From positions 62,001-126,000 of the forward strand of contig CAKMOD010000103.1 of assembly GCA_927910885.1 (NCBI GenBank): a stretch of 64,000 nt of DNA, in the 5' to 3' direction. The DNA comes from an uncultured Prevotella sp. (GTDB taxonomy: Bacteria; Bacteroidota; Bacteroidia; Bacteroidales; Bacteroidaceae). A model generated the notes under the pieces. It ran no database searches, was not told the origin of the DNA, and saw only the letters and a program-made list of their open reading frames with translations. The position numbers were made by a program, and so were the translations under genes. Of the stretch, positions 53,323 through 62,379 are shown one piece after another. Every line of letters begins with the position of its first letter. Position 1 is the first letter of the stretch.

Positions 53323-54345
53323 ATGGGATTATTTTCATTTATCCAGGAAATTGCTATGGATCTGGGAACGGCAAACACAATTATTATCAGCGATGATAAA
53401 ATTGTTGTCGATGAGCCATCAGTAGTAGCACTGGATCGTCGCACAGATAAGATGATTGCTGTGGGAGGTGATGCAAAGATGATGTACGAGAAGGAACATC
53501 CCAATATTCGTACAATACGCCCTTTGCGAGACGGTGTTATTGCCGACTTTACAGCTTGTGAGCAGATGATGCGTGGACTTATCAAGATGGTTCACAGCGG
53601 TAATCGATTCTTCTCACCTTCATTGCGTATGGTAATTGGAGTTCCATCAGGTTCTACTGAAGTGGAGCTTCGTGCCGTTCGTGACTCAGCAGAACACGCT
53701 GATGGTCGTGATGTTTACCTTATCTTCGAACCAATGGCAGCTGCTCTTGGTATGGGGCTTGATGTAGAGGCTCCAGAAGGTAACATGATTGTTGATATCG
53801 GTGGTGGTAGCACTGAGATTGCAGTTATTTCTTTGGGTGGTATCGTTTGTAATAACTCTATCCGTGTGGCAGGTGATGACCTCACTGCGGATATTCAGGA
53901 GTATATGAGCCGTCAGCATAATGTGAAGGTCAGTGAGCGTATGGCAGAGCGTATCAAGCTTCACGTAGGTTCAGCCTTGACAGACCTTGGTGATGAAGCA
54001 CCAGAGGACTATATTGTACACGGCCCTAACCGCATCACAGCTCTTCCTATGGAGGTGCCTGTATGCTATCAGGAGATTGCTCATTGTCTTGATAAGACTG
54101 TTGCAAAGATTGAGAATGCCGTGCTATCTGCATTGGAGAACACTCCACCTGAGCTTTATGCTGATATCGTAAAGAATGGTATCTATCTCAGTGGTGGTGG
54201 TGCTTTGCTTCGTGGTATCGACAAACGTCTGACTGATAAGATTAATATTCCATTCCATATTGCCGAAGACCCATTGCACAGTGTGGCTAAGGGTGCAGGC
54301 ATTGCATTGAAGAACGTAGATCGTTTCTCGTTCTTGATGAGATAA
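53323..54345 (+). CDS. mreB: Rod-shape protein MreB
   Basis: A 340-residue bacterial actin that forms short membrane filaments guiding lateral wall synthesis. Phosphate loops AMDLGTANTIIISDD and MIVDIGGGSTEIAVISLGG, and the adenosine motif GIYLSGGGALLRGID are all present. First of mreB-mreC-mreD-pbp2-rodA. The gap to mreC is 12 bases. Confidence 0.95.
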   Translation: MGLFSFIQEIAMDLGTANTIIISDDKIVVDEPSVVALDRRTDKMIAVGGDAKMMYEKEHPNIRTIRPLRDGVIADFTACEQMMRGLIKMVHSGNRFFSPSLRMVIGVPSGSTEVELRAVRDSAEHADGRDVYLIFEPMAAALGMGLDVEAPEGNMIVDIGGGSTEIAVISLGGIVCNNSIRVAGDDLTADIQEYMSRQHNVKVSERMAERIKLHVGSALTDLGDEAPEDYIVHGPNRITALPMEVPVCYQEIAHCLDKTVAKIENAVLSALENTPPELYADIVKNGIYLSGGGALLRGIDKRLTDKINIPFHIAEDPLHSVAKGAGIALKNVDRFSFLMR

Positions 54346-54357
54346 CAACTAACGTTC

Positions 54358-55242
54358 ATGCACAATCTGACTGAGTTCCTTGCTAAGTACAAGCATTGGT
54401 TCTTGTTCGTTGCCCTGGAAGTCTTGAGTATGGTTCTTTTGTTCCGATTCAATGACTATCAGGGCAGTGTGTGGTTCACGTCAGCGAACTACGTGGCAGG
54501 TTTGGTCTATGAAGGAAGTTCAAAGATTACCTCTTATCTAACGATGGGTGAGGTGAATGAGGCTTTGACCAAACGCAATCTTGAACTGGAACGTCAGGTG
54601 AAGGAGTTGTCAGCTCAGCTGTATGATAAGACTAAGGATTCTACTTTCCTTAATAAGGGGCAGTATCGTTTCCTTTCAAAGTTCCGATTGATACAGGCAA
54701 AGGTTGTTGCCAATTCGCTTGATAAACCTAATAACTTTATCACCATCAACAAGGGAACATGGGATGGTGTACATAAAGATATGGGTGTTGCCTGTGGTAA
54801 TGGTGTTGTGGGTATTGTCTATATGGCGGGTATCCATTATGCTGTTGTAATCCCAGTGCTAAACTCAAAGTCGAATATCAGTTGTTCTATTCAGGGACGT
54901 GACTATTTTGGTTATCTCCATTGGAATGGTGGTGCGCGCGATGTAGCTTACTTGGATGATGTTCCTCGTCATGCTAAGTTTAAGTTAGGCGATCGTGTTG
55001 TAACGAGTGGATATTCTTCAGTATTCCCAGCTGGTGTGTTGGTAGGTAAGATCAAGCATGTCTATAATTCGGAAGATGGACTCTCTTATCGCCTTCAGAT
55101 TCAGCTCTCAACTGACTTCGGCAATCTTCGTGATGTCTGTGTGATTGATGATGCCTCAATAAGAGATCAACGTCAAGTTATTAAGGCAGCACAGGACTCT
55201 ATCAAACCTCTTGAGAATCAGATAGGGAATAGGGTACAGTAA
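54358..55242 (+). CDS. mreC: Rod-shape protein MreC
   Basis: A 294-residue bitopic membrane protein: helix near residues 17-35, a coiled-coil (EALTKRNLELERQVKELSAQ, about 64-83), and the periplasmic double beta-barrel with NFITINKGTWDGVHKDMGV and VVTSGYSSVFPAGVLVGKI. It links MreB inside to the penicillin-binding protein outside. A 116-base gap to the mreD start contains no terminator. Confidence 0.93.
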   Translation: MHNLTEFLAKYKHWFLFVALEVLSMVLLFRFNDYQGSVWFTSANYVAGLVYEGSSKITSYLTMGEVNEALTKRNLELERQVKELSAQLYDKTKDSTFLNKGQYRFLSKFRLIQAKVVANSLDKPNNFITINKGTWDGVHKDMGVACGNGVVGIVYMAGIHYAVVIPVLNSKSNISCSIQGRDYFGYLHWNGGARDVAYLDDVPRHAKFKLGDRVVTSGYSSVFPAGVLVGKIKHVYNSEDGLSYRLQIQLSTDFGNLRDVCVIDDASIRDQRQVIKAAQDSIKPLENQIGNRVQ

Positions 55243-55358
55243 GTAAACTGTTTTCCAGTATAATTAAGTTTGACGGGAGGTAGGATAACCGCACTTTGAA
55301 GATTAATTCTTACTTTGATGTGAACCACTTATCCCCCTTTGATTTACGAATAGAAAGA

Positions 55359-55859
55359 ATGAATATAGATTTCCTAAAACGTTTGCTTTGGTTTGCTGTA
55401 TTGACAGTGGCACAGGTGTTTGTACTCAATCACATTCATCTGTTTGCTGTTGCCACGCCATTGCTTTATATCTATTTTATTCTTTTGTTTCCTCGTAATT
55501 ATCCTCAGTGGGCTATTCTCTTATGGGCGTTTTTAATGGGTCTAACGATTGATACCTTCTCAAATACGCCAGGTGTAGCAGCTGGCTCTTTGACTTTAAT
55601 AGCCGCCTTACAGCCTTATGTATTGCAGCTATTCATTCCTCGTGATAGTAGTGAGAATTTCCAAGCAGGTATGGATACGCTTAGCATACCGCAATATACG
55701 TGGTATGTGGCTATTCTTACCTTGATATACAGTGTGGTATTCTTCTCTTTAGAGATGTTCAGTTTCTTTAATTTGATTGAATGGTTGCAGTGTATCGGAG
55801 GTAGTTCATTACTCACGCTTATTCTTATTCTTGTTGTTGAGAACGTAAGGAGGCGATAA
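55359..55859 (+). CDS. mreD: Rod-shape protein MreD
   Basis: A 166-residue integral membrane protein with about five helices (LWFAVLTVAQVFVLNHI, PLLYIYFILLFPR, WAILLWAFLMGLTIDTF and two near the end) and the conserved GLTIDTFSNTPGVAAGS. It stabilises the MreC-PBP2 elongation complex. ATG at 55359 with an upstream AGAAAG is preferred over an upstream TTG that would add an unlikely polar extension. The pbp2 gene starts three bases after its stop. Confidence 0.9.
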   Translation: MNIDFLKRLLWFAVLTVAQVFVLNHIHLFAVATPLLYIYFILLFPRNYPQWAILLWAFLMGLTIDTFSNTPGVAAGSLTLIAALQPYVLQLFIPRDSSENFQAGMDTLSIPQYTWYVAILTLIYSVVFFSLEMFSFFNLIEWLQCIGGSSLLTLILILVVENVRRR

Positions 55860-55862
55860 GAA

Positions 55863-58204
55863 ATGAAGAATTATGATTTAGAGAAACGTCGCCTCGTGCT
55901 TAGTGCTGTTGCAATAGGCATTGTGGTGATATATATAATACGTCTTTTTGCTCTTCAGATAGCCAGTGACGACTATCGGAAGAGTGCTGACTCTAATGCT
56001 TTCTTAAAGAAGATTGAGTTCCCTTCACGTGGTTCTATCACTGATAGGAATGGTAAGCTGCTGGTTTATAATCAGCCAGCTTATGACATCATGGTAGTAA
56101 CCAACGAGATGAGAGGGCATCTTGATACGCTTGAGTTTTGTAAGGCACTGAATATAACTAAGACTGATTTCAACAACCGAATGGCTAATCTCAAGGATAG
56201 GAGCAAGAATCCGGGTTACTCTCGGTTCACACAACAATTGTTCTTGAGTCAGTTGAGCGATAAAGACTTTAGTGCTTTTCAGGAGAAACTCTATCGTTTT
56301 CCAGGCTTTTATATTCAGAAACGTAGTGTTCGTCAGTATCAGCGAGCTATCGCTGCACATGTCCTTGGTGATGTTGCTGAGGTAAGTCAGGGGGATATTG
56401 AAGAAGATGAATACTATCAGCCAGGCGATTATATCGGTAAGATGGGTGTTGAGCGTGAGTATGAAAAAGACTTACGTGGAGTAAAGGGGGTACAGATTCT
56501 TTTACGTGATGCCCACGGACAGATACAAGGTCGTTATCAAGATGGTAAGTACGACCAGCGTCCACATCCCGGACGTGATATCCAACTTGGTCTTGATGCA
56601 GAACTTCAGGCACTTGGTGAACGCCTAATGGAAGGTAAATTAGGTGCTGTTGTGGCAATCGAACCAAAGACTGGACAAATCTTAGCAATGGTTTCCGCAC
56701 CGACTTTCGACCCTCGTTCGATGATAGGTAAACTGCGTGGTAAGTACCAGCGAGATATGACACTTGACCCAGCCAAGCCTCTACTTAATCGTGCTATAAT
56801 GGGTCAATACCCTCCAGGTTCAACGTTTAAGACCGGACAGGCTGTTACCTATTATTCAGAAGGAATTGTAAACGATTCTACTCGTTATCCATGCCATCAT
56901 GGATTTAACTTCAAAGGACTTCATGTCGGTTGTCACGCACATGCATCTCCTATCTCATTAGTACCTTCAATCAGCACCTCTTGTAATAGTTATTACTGTT
57001 GGGGACTCTATCAGATGCTCTCCAATCGTAGGAAATATAAGACATTGGAGGATGCTATGAACGTGTGGCGCGATTACATGGTATCAATGGGTTTCGGTTA
57101 TAAATTAGGTATTGACCTCCCTGGAGAGAAGCGAGGCATGATTCCAAATGCGAAGTTCTATGATAATGCTTTTAAGAAATGGAATCCGCTTTCGGTTATC
57201 TCTATTTCTATTGGACAGGGAGAGGTAAACCTTACCCCATTGCAGATTGCTAACCTTGGTGCTACGATTGCTAATCGTGGTTACTACATTACACCGCATG
57301 TTGTACGTAGTATTCAAGGAAAGAAACTCGATAAGAAGTATTTGGAGAAGCACCATACCAAGGGTAATCTGAGGTCTTATCAGGAAGTAATTGCGGGTAT
57401 GGTTTCATCAGTACGTGGCGGAACTTGTGCGCGTGCGGTCCATCCAGGTTACTCATTGGCTGGTAAGACGGGTACTGCTCAGAACCGTGGTAAGGATCAC
57501 TCTGTGTTCATGGGCTTTGCACCTGTTGATACGCCAAAGATTGCTATTGCTGTTTATGTCGAGAATGGTGGCTTTGGTGCTGACTTTGGTGTGCCAATCG
57601 GTTCGCTGATGATAGAGCAATATATCAACGGTAAGCTTACGCCTGGCGATGAAGCTCGAGCAACTGCGCTGCAGAATCGCCATATCTCATATTCTTTCAA
57701 GCGTCCTTTGTCACGTGCAGACTCACTTCGTCTTGATTCTATCAAGCGCGTAAATATCATTAGAGATTCGCTGAAGAAGGTAAAAGAAAAGCAAGACTTA
57801 GCAGAAGCCGCAAGGATAAAAGAGGCACAGGCAAGGAAGGATGCTGAAGAAAAGGAAAGAAGAAGCAGCCTCAGAATGAGCCTGCTATCCGTGTAGAGCC
57901 AGATACAAAGGTTAAGACGGAGAAGAAAGAGAAGGACAAGGAAGGTGATAAGAAGGAAAAAGAGAAAGAAAAGAATAAAGATACACGAAAGGAAAATAAA
58001 GATAAGCCTAAGGTTAATGATAAACTAAAGGAGCAGCCCAAAGATAAACCAAAGGAACAACCCAAGGTAAAGTCTAAGGAACAGGCGAAAGAAAAGCCTA
58101 AGGAGCAACCTAAGGCTAAACCGAAGGAACAGCCTAAAGAGAAATCAAAGGGTCAATCCAACGATAAACAAAAAAGCAAGGAGAAAGTAAATCGTGCCAA
58201 GTAA
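55863..58204 (+). CDS. mrdA: Penicillin-binding protein 2 with a long basic tail, broken by a missing A
   Basis: Transpeptidase of rod elongation. Membrane helix near residues 12-32, dimerisation domain, then active site GSTFKTG (SxxK), STSCNSY (SxN) and KTGTAQ. The first frame stops at 57896 within a Lys/Glu-rich stretch. Restoring one A at about 57856 gives KEKKKQPQNEPAIRVEP and continues for about 110 more residues of repeated KEQPK-like units to the TAA at 58202-58204, for about 780 residues in total. This end overlaps the rodA start by 11 bases. The tail would lie in the periplasm. Confidence 0.88.
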
Positions 58205-59669
58205 TTATACAGCAGACAGACAACCAGGTGTACTTCGTTCATTAGATTGGTGGACGATAGGTATCTATATTGCGTTGCTCACCTTTGGATGGGTGAGTGT
58301 CTGTGGTGCAAGTTATACTTATGGCGATACAGAGATTTTCTCACTTTCAACCCGTTCGGGTATGCAGATTGTGTGGATTGGTACTTCCATTTGCTTGGGC
58401 TTTGTACTTTTAATGATGGACGACCGCTTCTATGACACCTTTGCTTATGTCATCTATGGTTTGTTAGTGCTTCTTCTCTTTGCTACAATCTTTAATCCCC
58501 ATAGTATTAAAGGCTCACGTTCGTGGCTCGTTATGGGTCCACTACGATTGCAGCCTGCCGAGTTTGCCAAGTTTGCAACGGCATTGGCAATAGCCAAATT
58601 TATGTCGGCTTATGGCTTTACGATTAAGAATTGGAAGCATTTTGCTGGTGCGTGCGGAATCATCTTTCTGCCTATGCTATGTATTGTCGGACAGCGTGAG
58701 ACAGGTTCTGCTTTGGTTTATTTCTCTTTCTTCCTTATGCTTTATCGTGAGGGAATGTCTGGTGCGTTCCTATTTACAGGACTGGCAATGGTTATTTACT
58801 TTGTTGTCGGAATCAAGTATGAGGAAATCTTGTTATGGGACACACCAACATCCTTAGGAAAGTTTGTTGTACTCCTACTTGTTCAGATATTCTCTTCGAT
58901 CATGGTGTGGGTCTATGTGGGCGATAAAGGACGTACGCGCTTGTTGCTAACTTATGTCTTTGGAATTACGGGGCTTGCCTTACTCTTTTCAGAGTTTGTT
59001 ATTCCGTTTGACGTTGTTTGGGTACAGTTGGTTTTATCGGCATGTGTTATTGGCTATTTAGTCTATAATGCGATGAATACTCGCTTTGCCAACTATTTCT
59101 ATATCGCATTGTTTGCTTTGGGTTCAATCGCCTTCTTCTATTCAGCAGACTATGTATTGAATGAAGTCATGCAGCCACATCAGCGAGTGCGTATCAACGT
59201 ACTCTTAGGATTAGACGAGGACCTTGCTGGAGCAGGATATAATGTGCATCAGAGTGAGATTGCTATCGGTTCTGGAGGCTTGCAGGGTAAAGGATTCTTG
59301 AATGGTACGCAGACTAAGTTGAAGTTTGTTCCAGAACAAGATACAGACTTTATCTTCTGTACAGTAGGTGAGGAGGAAGGGTTCCTCGGTTCAGCTTCTG
59401 TTCTTGTGCTGTTCCTCTTCCTAATACTCCGATTAATGTACCTTGCCGACCGACAACCTTTCAAGTTTGGGCGAGTCTATGGCTATTGTGTCGCCGGAAT
59501 CTTCCTATTCCACGTCTTTATTAACGTCGGAATGGTATTGGGTCTAACGCCAGTTATTGGTATTCCGTTACCTTTCTTCAGTTACGGAGGTTCTTCTCTT
59601 TGGGGCTTTACGTTGCTCCTATTTATTTTTCTCCGCATAGATGCAGGGCGTAATCTTATCCGTCAGTAG
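58194..59669 (+). CDS. rodA: RodA-family peptidoglycan glycosyltransferase
   Basis: A 491-residue SEDS protein with about ten membrane segments that polymerises lipid II together with PBP2. Family features are GSRSWLVMGPLRLQPAEFAK, VGQRETGSALVYFSFFL, the catalytic loop around QSEIAIGSGGLQGKGFLNGT, FVPEQDTDFIFCTVGEE and PFFSYGGSSLWGF (separate blocks). The start is GTG at 58194, inside the end of the corrected pbp2, as expected for coupled translation. Confidence 0.93.
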   Translation: MPSNYTADRQPGVLRSLDWWTIGIYIALLTFGWVSVCGASYTYGDTEIFSLSTRSGMQIVWIGTSICLGFVLLMMDDRFYDTFAYVIYGLLVLLLFATIFNPHSIKGSRSWLVMGPLRLQPAEFAKFATALAIAKFMSAYGFTIKNWKHFAGACGIIFLPMLCIVGQRETGSALVYFSFFLMLYREGMSGAFLFTGLAMVIYFVVGIKYEEILLWDTPTSLGKFVVLLLVQIFSSIMVWVYVGDKGRTRLLLTYVFGITGLALLFSEFVIPFDVVWVQLVLSACVIGYLVYNAMNTRFANYFYIALFALGSIAFFYSADYVLNEVMQPHQRVRINVLLGLDEDLAGAGYNVHQSEIAIGSGGLQGKGFLNGTQTKLKFVPEQDTDFIFCTVGEEEGFLGSASVLVLFLFLILRLMYLADRQPFKFGRVYGYCVAGIFLFHVFINVGMVLGLTPVIGIPLPFFSYGGSSLWGFTLLLFIFLRIDAGRNLIRQ

Positions 59670-59726
59670 GCAATAGGACTACGCTTGGATTTTGAATGCA
59701 TAGTATTTTGCCAAGTGTTTTGTGCT

Positions 59727-59793
59727 CCGCACCATTGGTGTTAAGCCTCCGCACCACACGTGCTAAGCATCAACACCACTTGTGTTAGGCATT
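59727..59793. repeat. Cluster of ~22-nt dyad repeats, locus C
   Basis: Three units CCGCACCATTGGTGTTAAGC, CCGCACCACACGTGCTAAGC and AACACCACTTGTGTTAGGC, about 22 bases apart, same family as 7817 and 26144. Located just after the rodA operon, before its terminator. Confidence 0.75.
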
Positions 59794-59922
59794 ATTACAA
59801 TTTTAGTATATGGCTTGTAGGGGAAGTAATTGTCATGAAATGAAAGAGAGTATGACACCAATACTCGCTAAAAATGATATTTATAGCTTGGATTGGTACT
59901 ATTATGCTTACTCCAACATAGG

Positions 59923-59976
59923 TAAAGGCTGCTTCATGACTCCAGTGTGTAGAGGATGAAGCAGCCTTTATTTTGT
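59923..59976. terminator. Terminator after the rodA region
   Basis: Perfect 15-base stem TAAAGGCTGCTTCAT / ATGAAGCAGCCTTTA with an 18-base loop, then TTTTG. It lies between convergent genes and may serve both. Confidence 0.85.
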
Positions 59977-60029
59977 ATAATGGATGTTCTTTTTTATCTT
60001 TTTATTCTGCTATACAATAGATTTTCAGC

Positions 60030-60287
60030 TTATTGAATGTTATCTGCTGCACGACGGATTCTGTCAGCAAGGTCGCTCAGTGCTCCCTTTAGTTGTAGTT
60101 TCTCTTCTTCATTAAACTCTGTTGGCACCTTATTATCATCTATTCCATCCAGCTTATGATATAGCCATGAGTTCGGCTTTTGAAAGTAAGTTCTGGAGAG
60201 ATCAGCCCAAGAGATAGCCAATAATATATCTTTCAACTGTACTTTCATTGTACTCGTCTTTTCTTTTGGTAATGTCATTGTTGCCAT
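60030..60287 (-). CDS. DUF5053 family small protein
   Basis: An 85-residue cytosolic protein. LLAISWADLSRTYFQKPNSW, then LYHKLDGIDDN and LKGALSDLADRIRRAADNI follow the pattern I recall for DUF5053 of Bacteroidales (SWADIARTYFGKSxSWLYHKLDGID). The SW...YF.K...W.Y.K core resembles a small DNA-binding helix pair, but no function has been assigned. A methionine at residue 14 could be the true start. Single gene near gldH, 73 bases away. Confidence 0.72.
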   Translation of the reverse strand: MATMTLPKEKTSTMKVQLKDILLAISWADLSRTYFQKPNSWLYHKLDGIDDNKVPTEFNEEEKLQLKGALSDLADRIRRAADNIQ

Positions 60288-60360
60288 AATTTCATAATTA
60301 AATTTTATCCTTATGAATGTTGTCGTGTACTAATCTTCAGATATTATGGACTGGGAAGTC

Positions 60361-60855
60361 TCACTTCTTGAGGAGCCTGATACCTACATCGCTGATACCA
60401 GGAAGTGACTCACGGCTCATGATGTGATGTATCGTGACGTGCATGGAGTCATTTCGGTTGAGACGGAAGGAGCTAATTGCTTGTCGTATCTCGGTACTTG
60501 TGATACCTTTCTGTCCTGCTAATATTCCCTTGTCGTTAACAATCTCACAATTAATAGTATCATTATATGTCTTTTCACGCTTCTTACGTTGTCTGTAGTA
60601 GATTACTTTCCGCTCAATAATCATACTTATATTGCGGTATGGATAGGTCTGTGCAGCACGTAGGCAGAGGTCTAACTGATAGTTGCCCTCCCATTGTCGT
60701 GGAATATCAAAAGTAAGTGTATCTTTGCGTGACCAGCCCTGTAGTGACACACTTTCATATCGGTCGTATGTGCGTGGATCACTGCATGAAGCAGCACCCA
60801 TGGCGATAACCATGAGTGCTATGATATATAATAAGGTGGAAACCTTATGTCTCAT
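60361..60855 (-). CDS. gldH: Gliding-type lipoprotein GldH
   Basis: A 164-residue lipoprotein (lipobox AMGAASC). TLTFDIPRQWEGNYQLDLCL, QTYPYRNISMII and a late HVTIHHIMSRESLPGISDVG follow the GldH family, which was named for gliding in Flavobacterium but also occurs in non-gliding Bacteroidota. Function in non-motile species is unknown. Its ATG overlaps the ricT stop by four bases, so it is translated with ricT, the usual order holB-ricT-gldH. Confidence 0.85.
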   Translation of the reverse strand: MRHKVSTLLYIIALMVIAMGAASCSDPRTYDRYESVSLQGWSRKDTLTFDIPRQWEGNYQLDLCLRAAQTYPYRNISMIIERKVIYYRQRKKREKTYNDTINCEIVNDKGILAGQKGITSTEIRQAISSFRLNRNDSMHVTIHHIMSRESLPGISDVGIRLLKK

Positions 60856-62204
60856 TCTTGCGTTCTTTCCGTTTGCTGAGGCTGTCTGCCTTCATTTCTA
60901 TTGTTTTGTGCGGTACCTTCATTCTGCTGATGTGCAGGACGAGGACCGTTATAAGGACGGCGATTACCATTCTGAGGGCGACGGTTATCGTTCTGTGGAC
61001 GTCTGTTGTCATTTTGCTGACGGTAGTTGTCCTGTCCATCACGCTGATTACGACGGTTGTCGCGTTGTGGTCTACCACCTTGCTGTCCGTTATTGTTGCG
61101 TGGTTGGTTGTTCTTTTTGCGCTTCTTAGCCTTATCAAATCGACTGAGGTCAGCACCAGCAAGGAGGTCAACAGGCTTCTTGGCTGGTTTTGCCTTACTA
61201 TCTTCAAGGAGTGAAAGTGGCTTCTCACCACGTCGGTTCAGTTCGATAATTTCCTTTGCACGCTCAGCACTGATTGTCTCGAGATTGGCTGCAAGGTTCT
61301 TATCGGTAGAGTAGGTGCATTGACCATTAAGGATATCCGTCTTGAAGAGATGGTATTCACCATCCATTGTCTCCAAGACAACCTCCCTACTTGGAAGCTT
61401 TCTGCCAGCCTCCATATAGTCGTCAACCTCATAGTTCAGACAACATTTCAGCTTAGCACACATACCCGCAAGTTTGGTAGGGTTGAGTGAGATGTCTTGA
61501 ATACGGGCAGCTGTGGTTGAAACACTGGAGAAATTCTTCATCCAAGTAGCACAGCAAAGCTCACGACCGCATGGACCAGTACCACCAATACGTCCTGCTT
61601 CCTGTCGCGCACCAATCTGTTTCATTTCGATTCGTACGTGGAAAGCAGCAGCAAGGTCCTTAATAAGCTGACGGAAGTCGACACGTTCGTCGGCAATATA
61701 GTAGAATATAGCTTTGTTTCCATCGCCCTGATACTCTACGTCACCAATCTTCATCTTCAGACCTAAGCCCTTTGCAATCTGTCGACTTTCAATCATTGTG
61801 GCGTGTTCACGTGCTTTTGCTTCGTGATATTTCTGCATATCAACTTCTTTGGCAAGACGATAGACACGCTTGATATCGTCTGGTGACTTTACGCTTGACG
61901 ACTTCTTAATCTGTAGTTTGACAAGACGTCCAGTAAGTGTAACAACTCCAATGTCATGTCCGGGATTAGCTTCAACTGCCACAATGTCACCTTTCTTCAA
62001 GTCAAGGTCATTGACATTGTGATAGTATCCCTTACGTGTATTCTTGAATTGAACCTCAACAAGGTCAGTTGTCTGGTTGTTCCCTGGCACGTCAGCCAGC
62101 CAGTCGAAAGTGTTCAACTGGTTGTTTTGTCTGCCACAACCTTTATGGCATAAGCCTCGGTCACAACCATGCCAGACCTTGAATTTCATATCTTTGTAAT
62201 CCAT
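60852..62204 (-). CDS. ricT: RicT/YaaT-like PSP1 protein with a disordered basic tail
   Basis: A 450-residue protein. Residues 1-310 are the PSP1 part with cysteine sets HGCDRGLCHKGCG, GPCGRELCC and CAKLKCCLNYE, the last two shared with Bacillus RicT, which binds [4Fe-4S] clusters in a complex acting on RNA processing. The end (about 345-450) is low-complexity, with NDNRRPQ-type units repeated and many N, Q and R, likely disordered and RNA-binding. Encoded between holB and gldH; role in this phylum unproven. Confidence 0.88.
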   Translation of the reverse strand: MDYKDMKFKVWHGCDRGLCHKGCGRQNNQLNTFDWLADVPGNNQTTDLVEVQFKNTRKGYYHNVNDLDLKKGDIVAVEANPGHDIGVVTLTGRLVKLQIKKSSSVKSPDDIKRVYRLAKEVDMQKYHEAKAREHATMIESRQIAKGLGLKMKIGDVEYQGDGNKAIFYYIADERVDFRQLIKDLAAAFHVRIEMKQIGARQEAGRIGGTGPCGRELCCATWMKNFSSVSTTAARIQDISLNPTKLAGMCAKLKCCLNYEVDDYMEAGRKLPSREVVLETMDGEYHLFKTDILNGQCTYSTDKNLAANLETISAERAKEIIELNRRGEKPLSLLEDSKAKPAKKPVDLLAGADLSRFDKAKKRKKNNQPRNNNGQQGGRPQRDNRRNQRDGQDNYRQQNDNRRPQNDNRRPQNGNRRPYNGPRPAHQQNEGTAQNNRNEGRQPQQTERTQE

Positions 62205-62323
62205 TGATTATTTTCTATTTGTTTTTATATATATTGGAAGCCTCCATGTTTCTCTTTGATAGAGGAGTTTGGAAGGCTGTGATAAGCAATTATAAATTAT
62301 ATTGTACAGGTTTCAAGCATATA

Positions 62324-62379
62324 ACTCGTCAACTTGTTAACTCGTCTACTTGTTCACCTGTCCACTCGTCTACTTCTTC
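62324..62379. repeat. 16-nt tandem repeat between ricT and holB
   Basis: Units ACTCGTCAACTTGTTA, ACTCGTCTACTTGTTC, an 8-base half unit ACCTGTCC, and ACTCGTCTACTTCTTC. The last unit contains the holB stop codon (62370-62372), so repeat expansion has reached the gene end. Confidence 0.6.
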
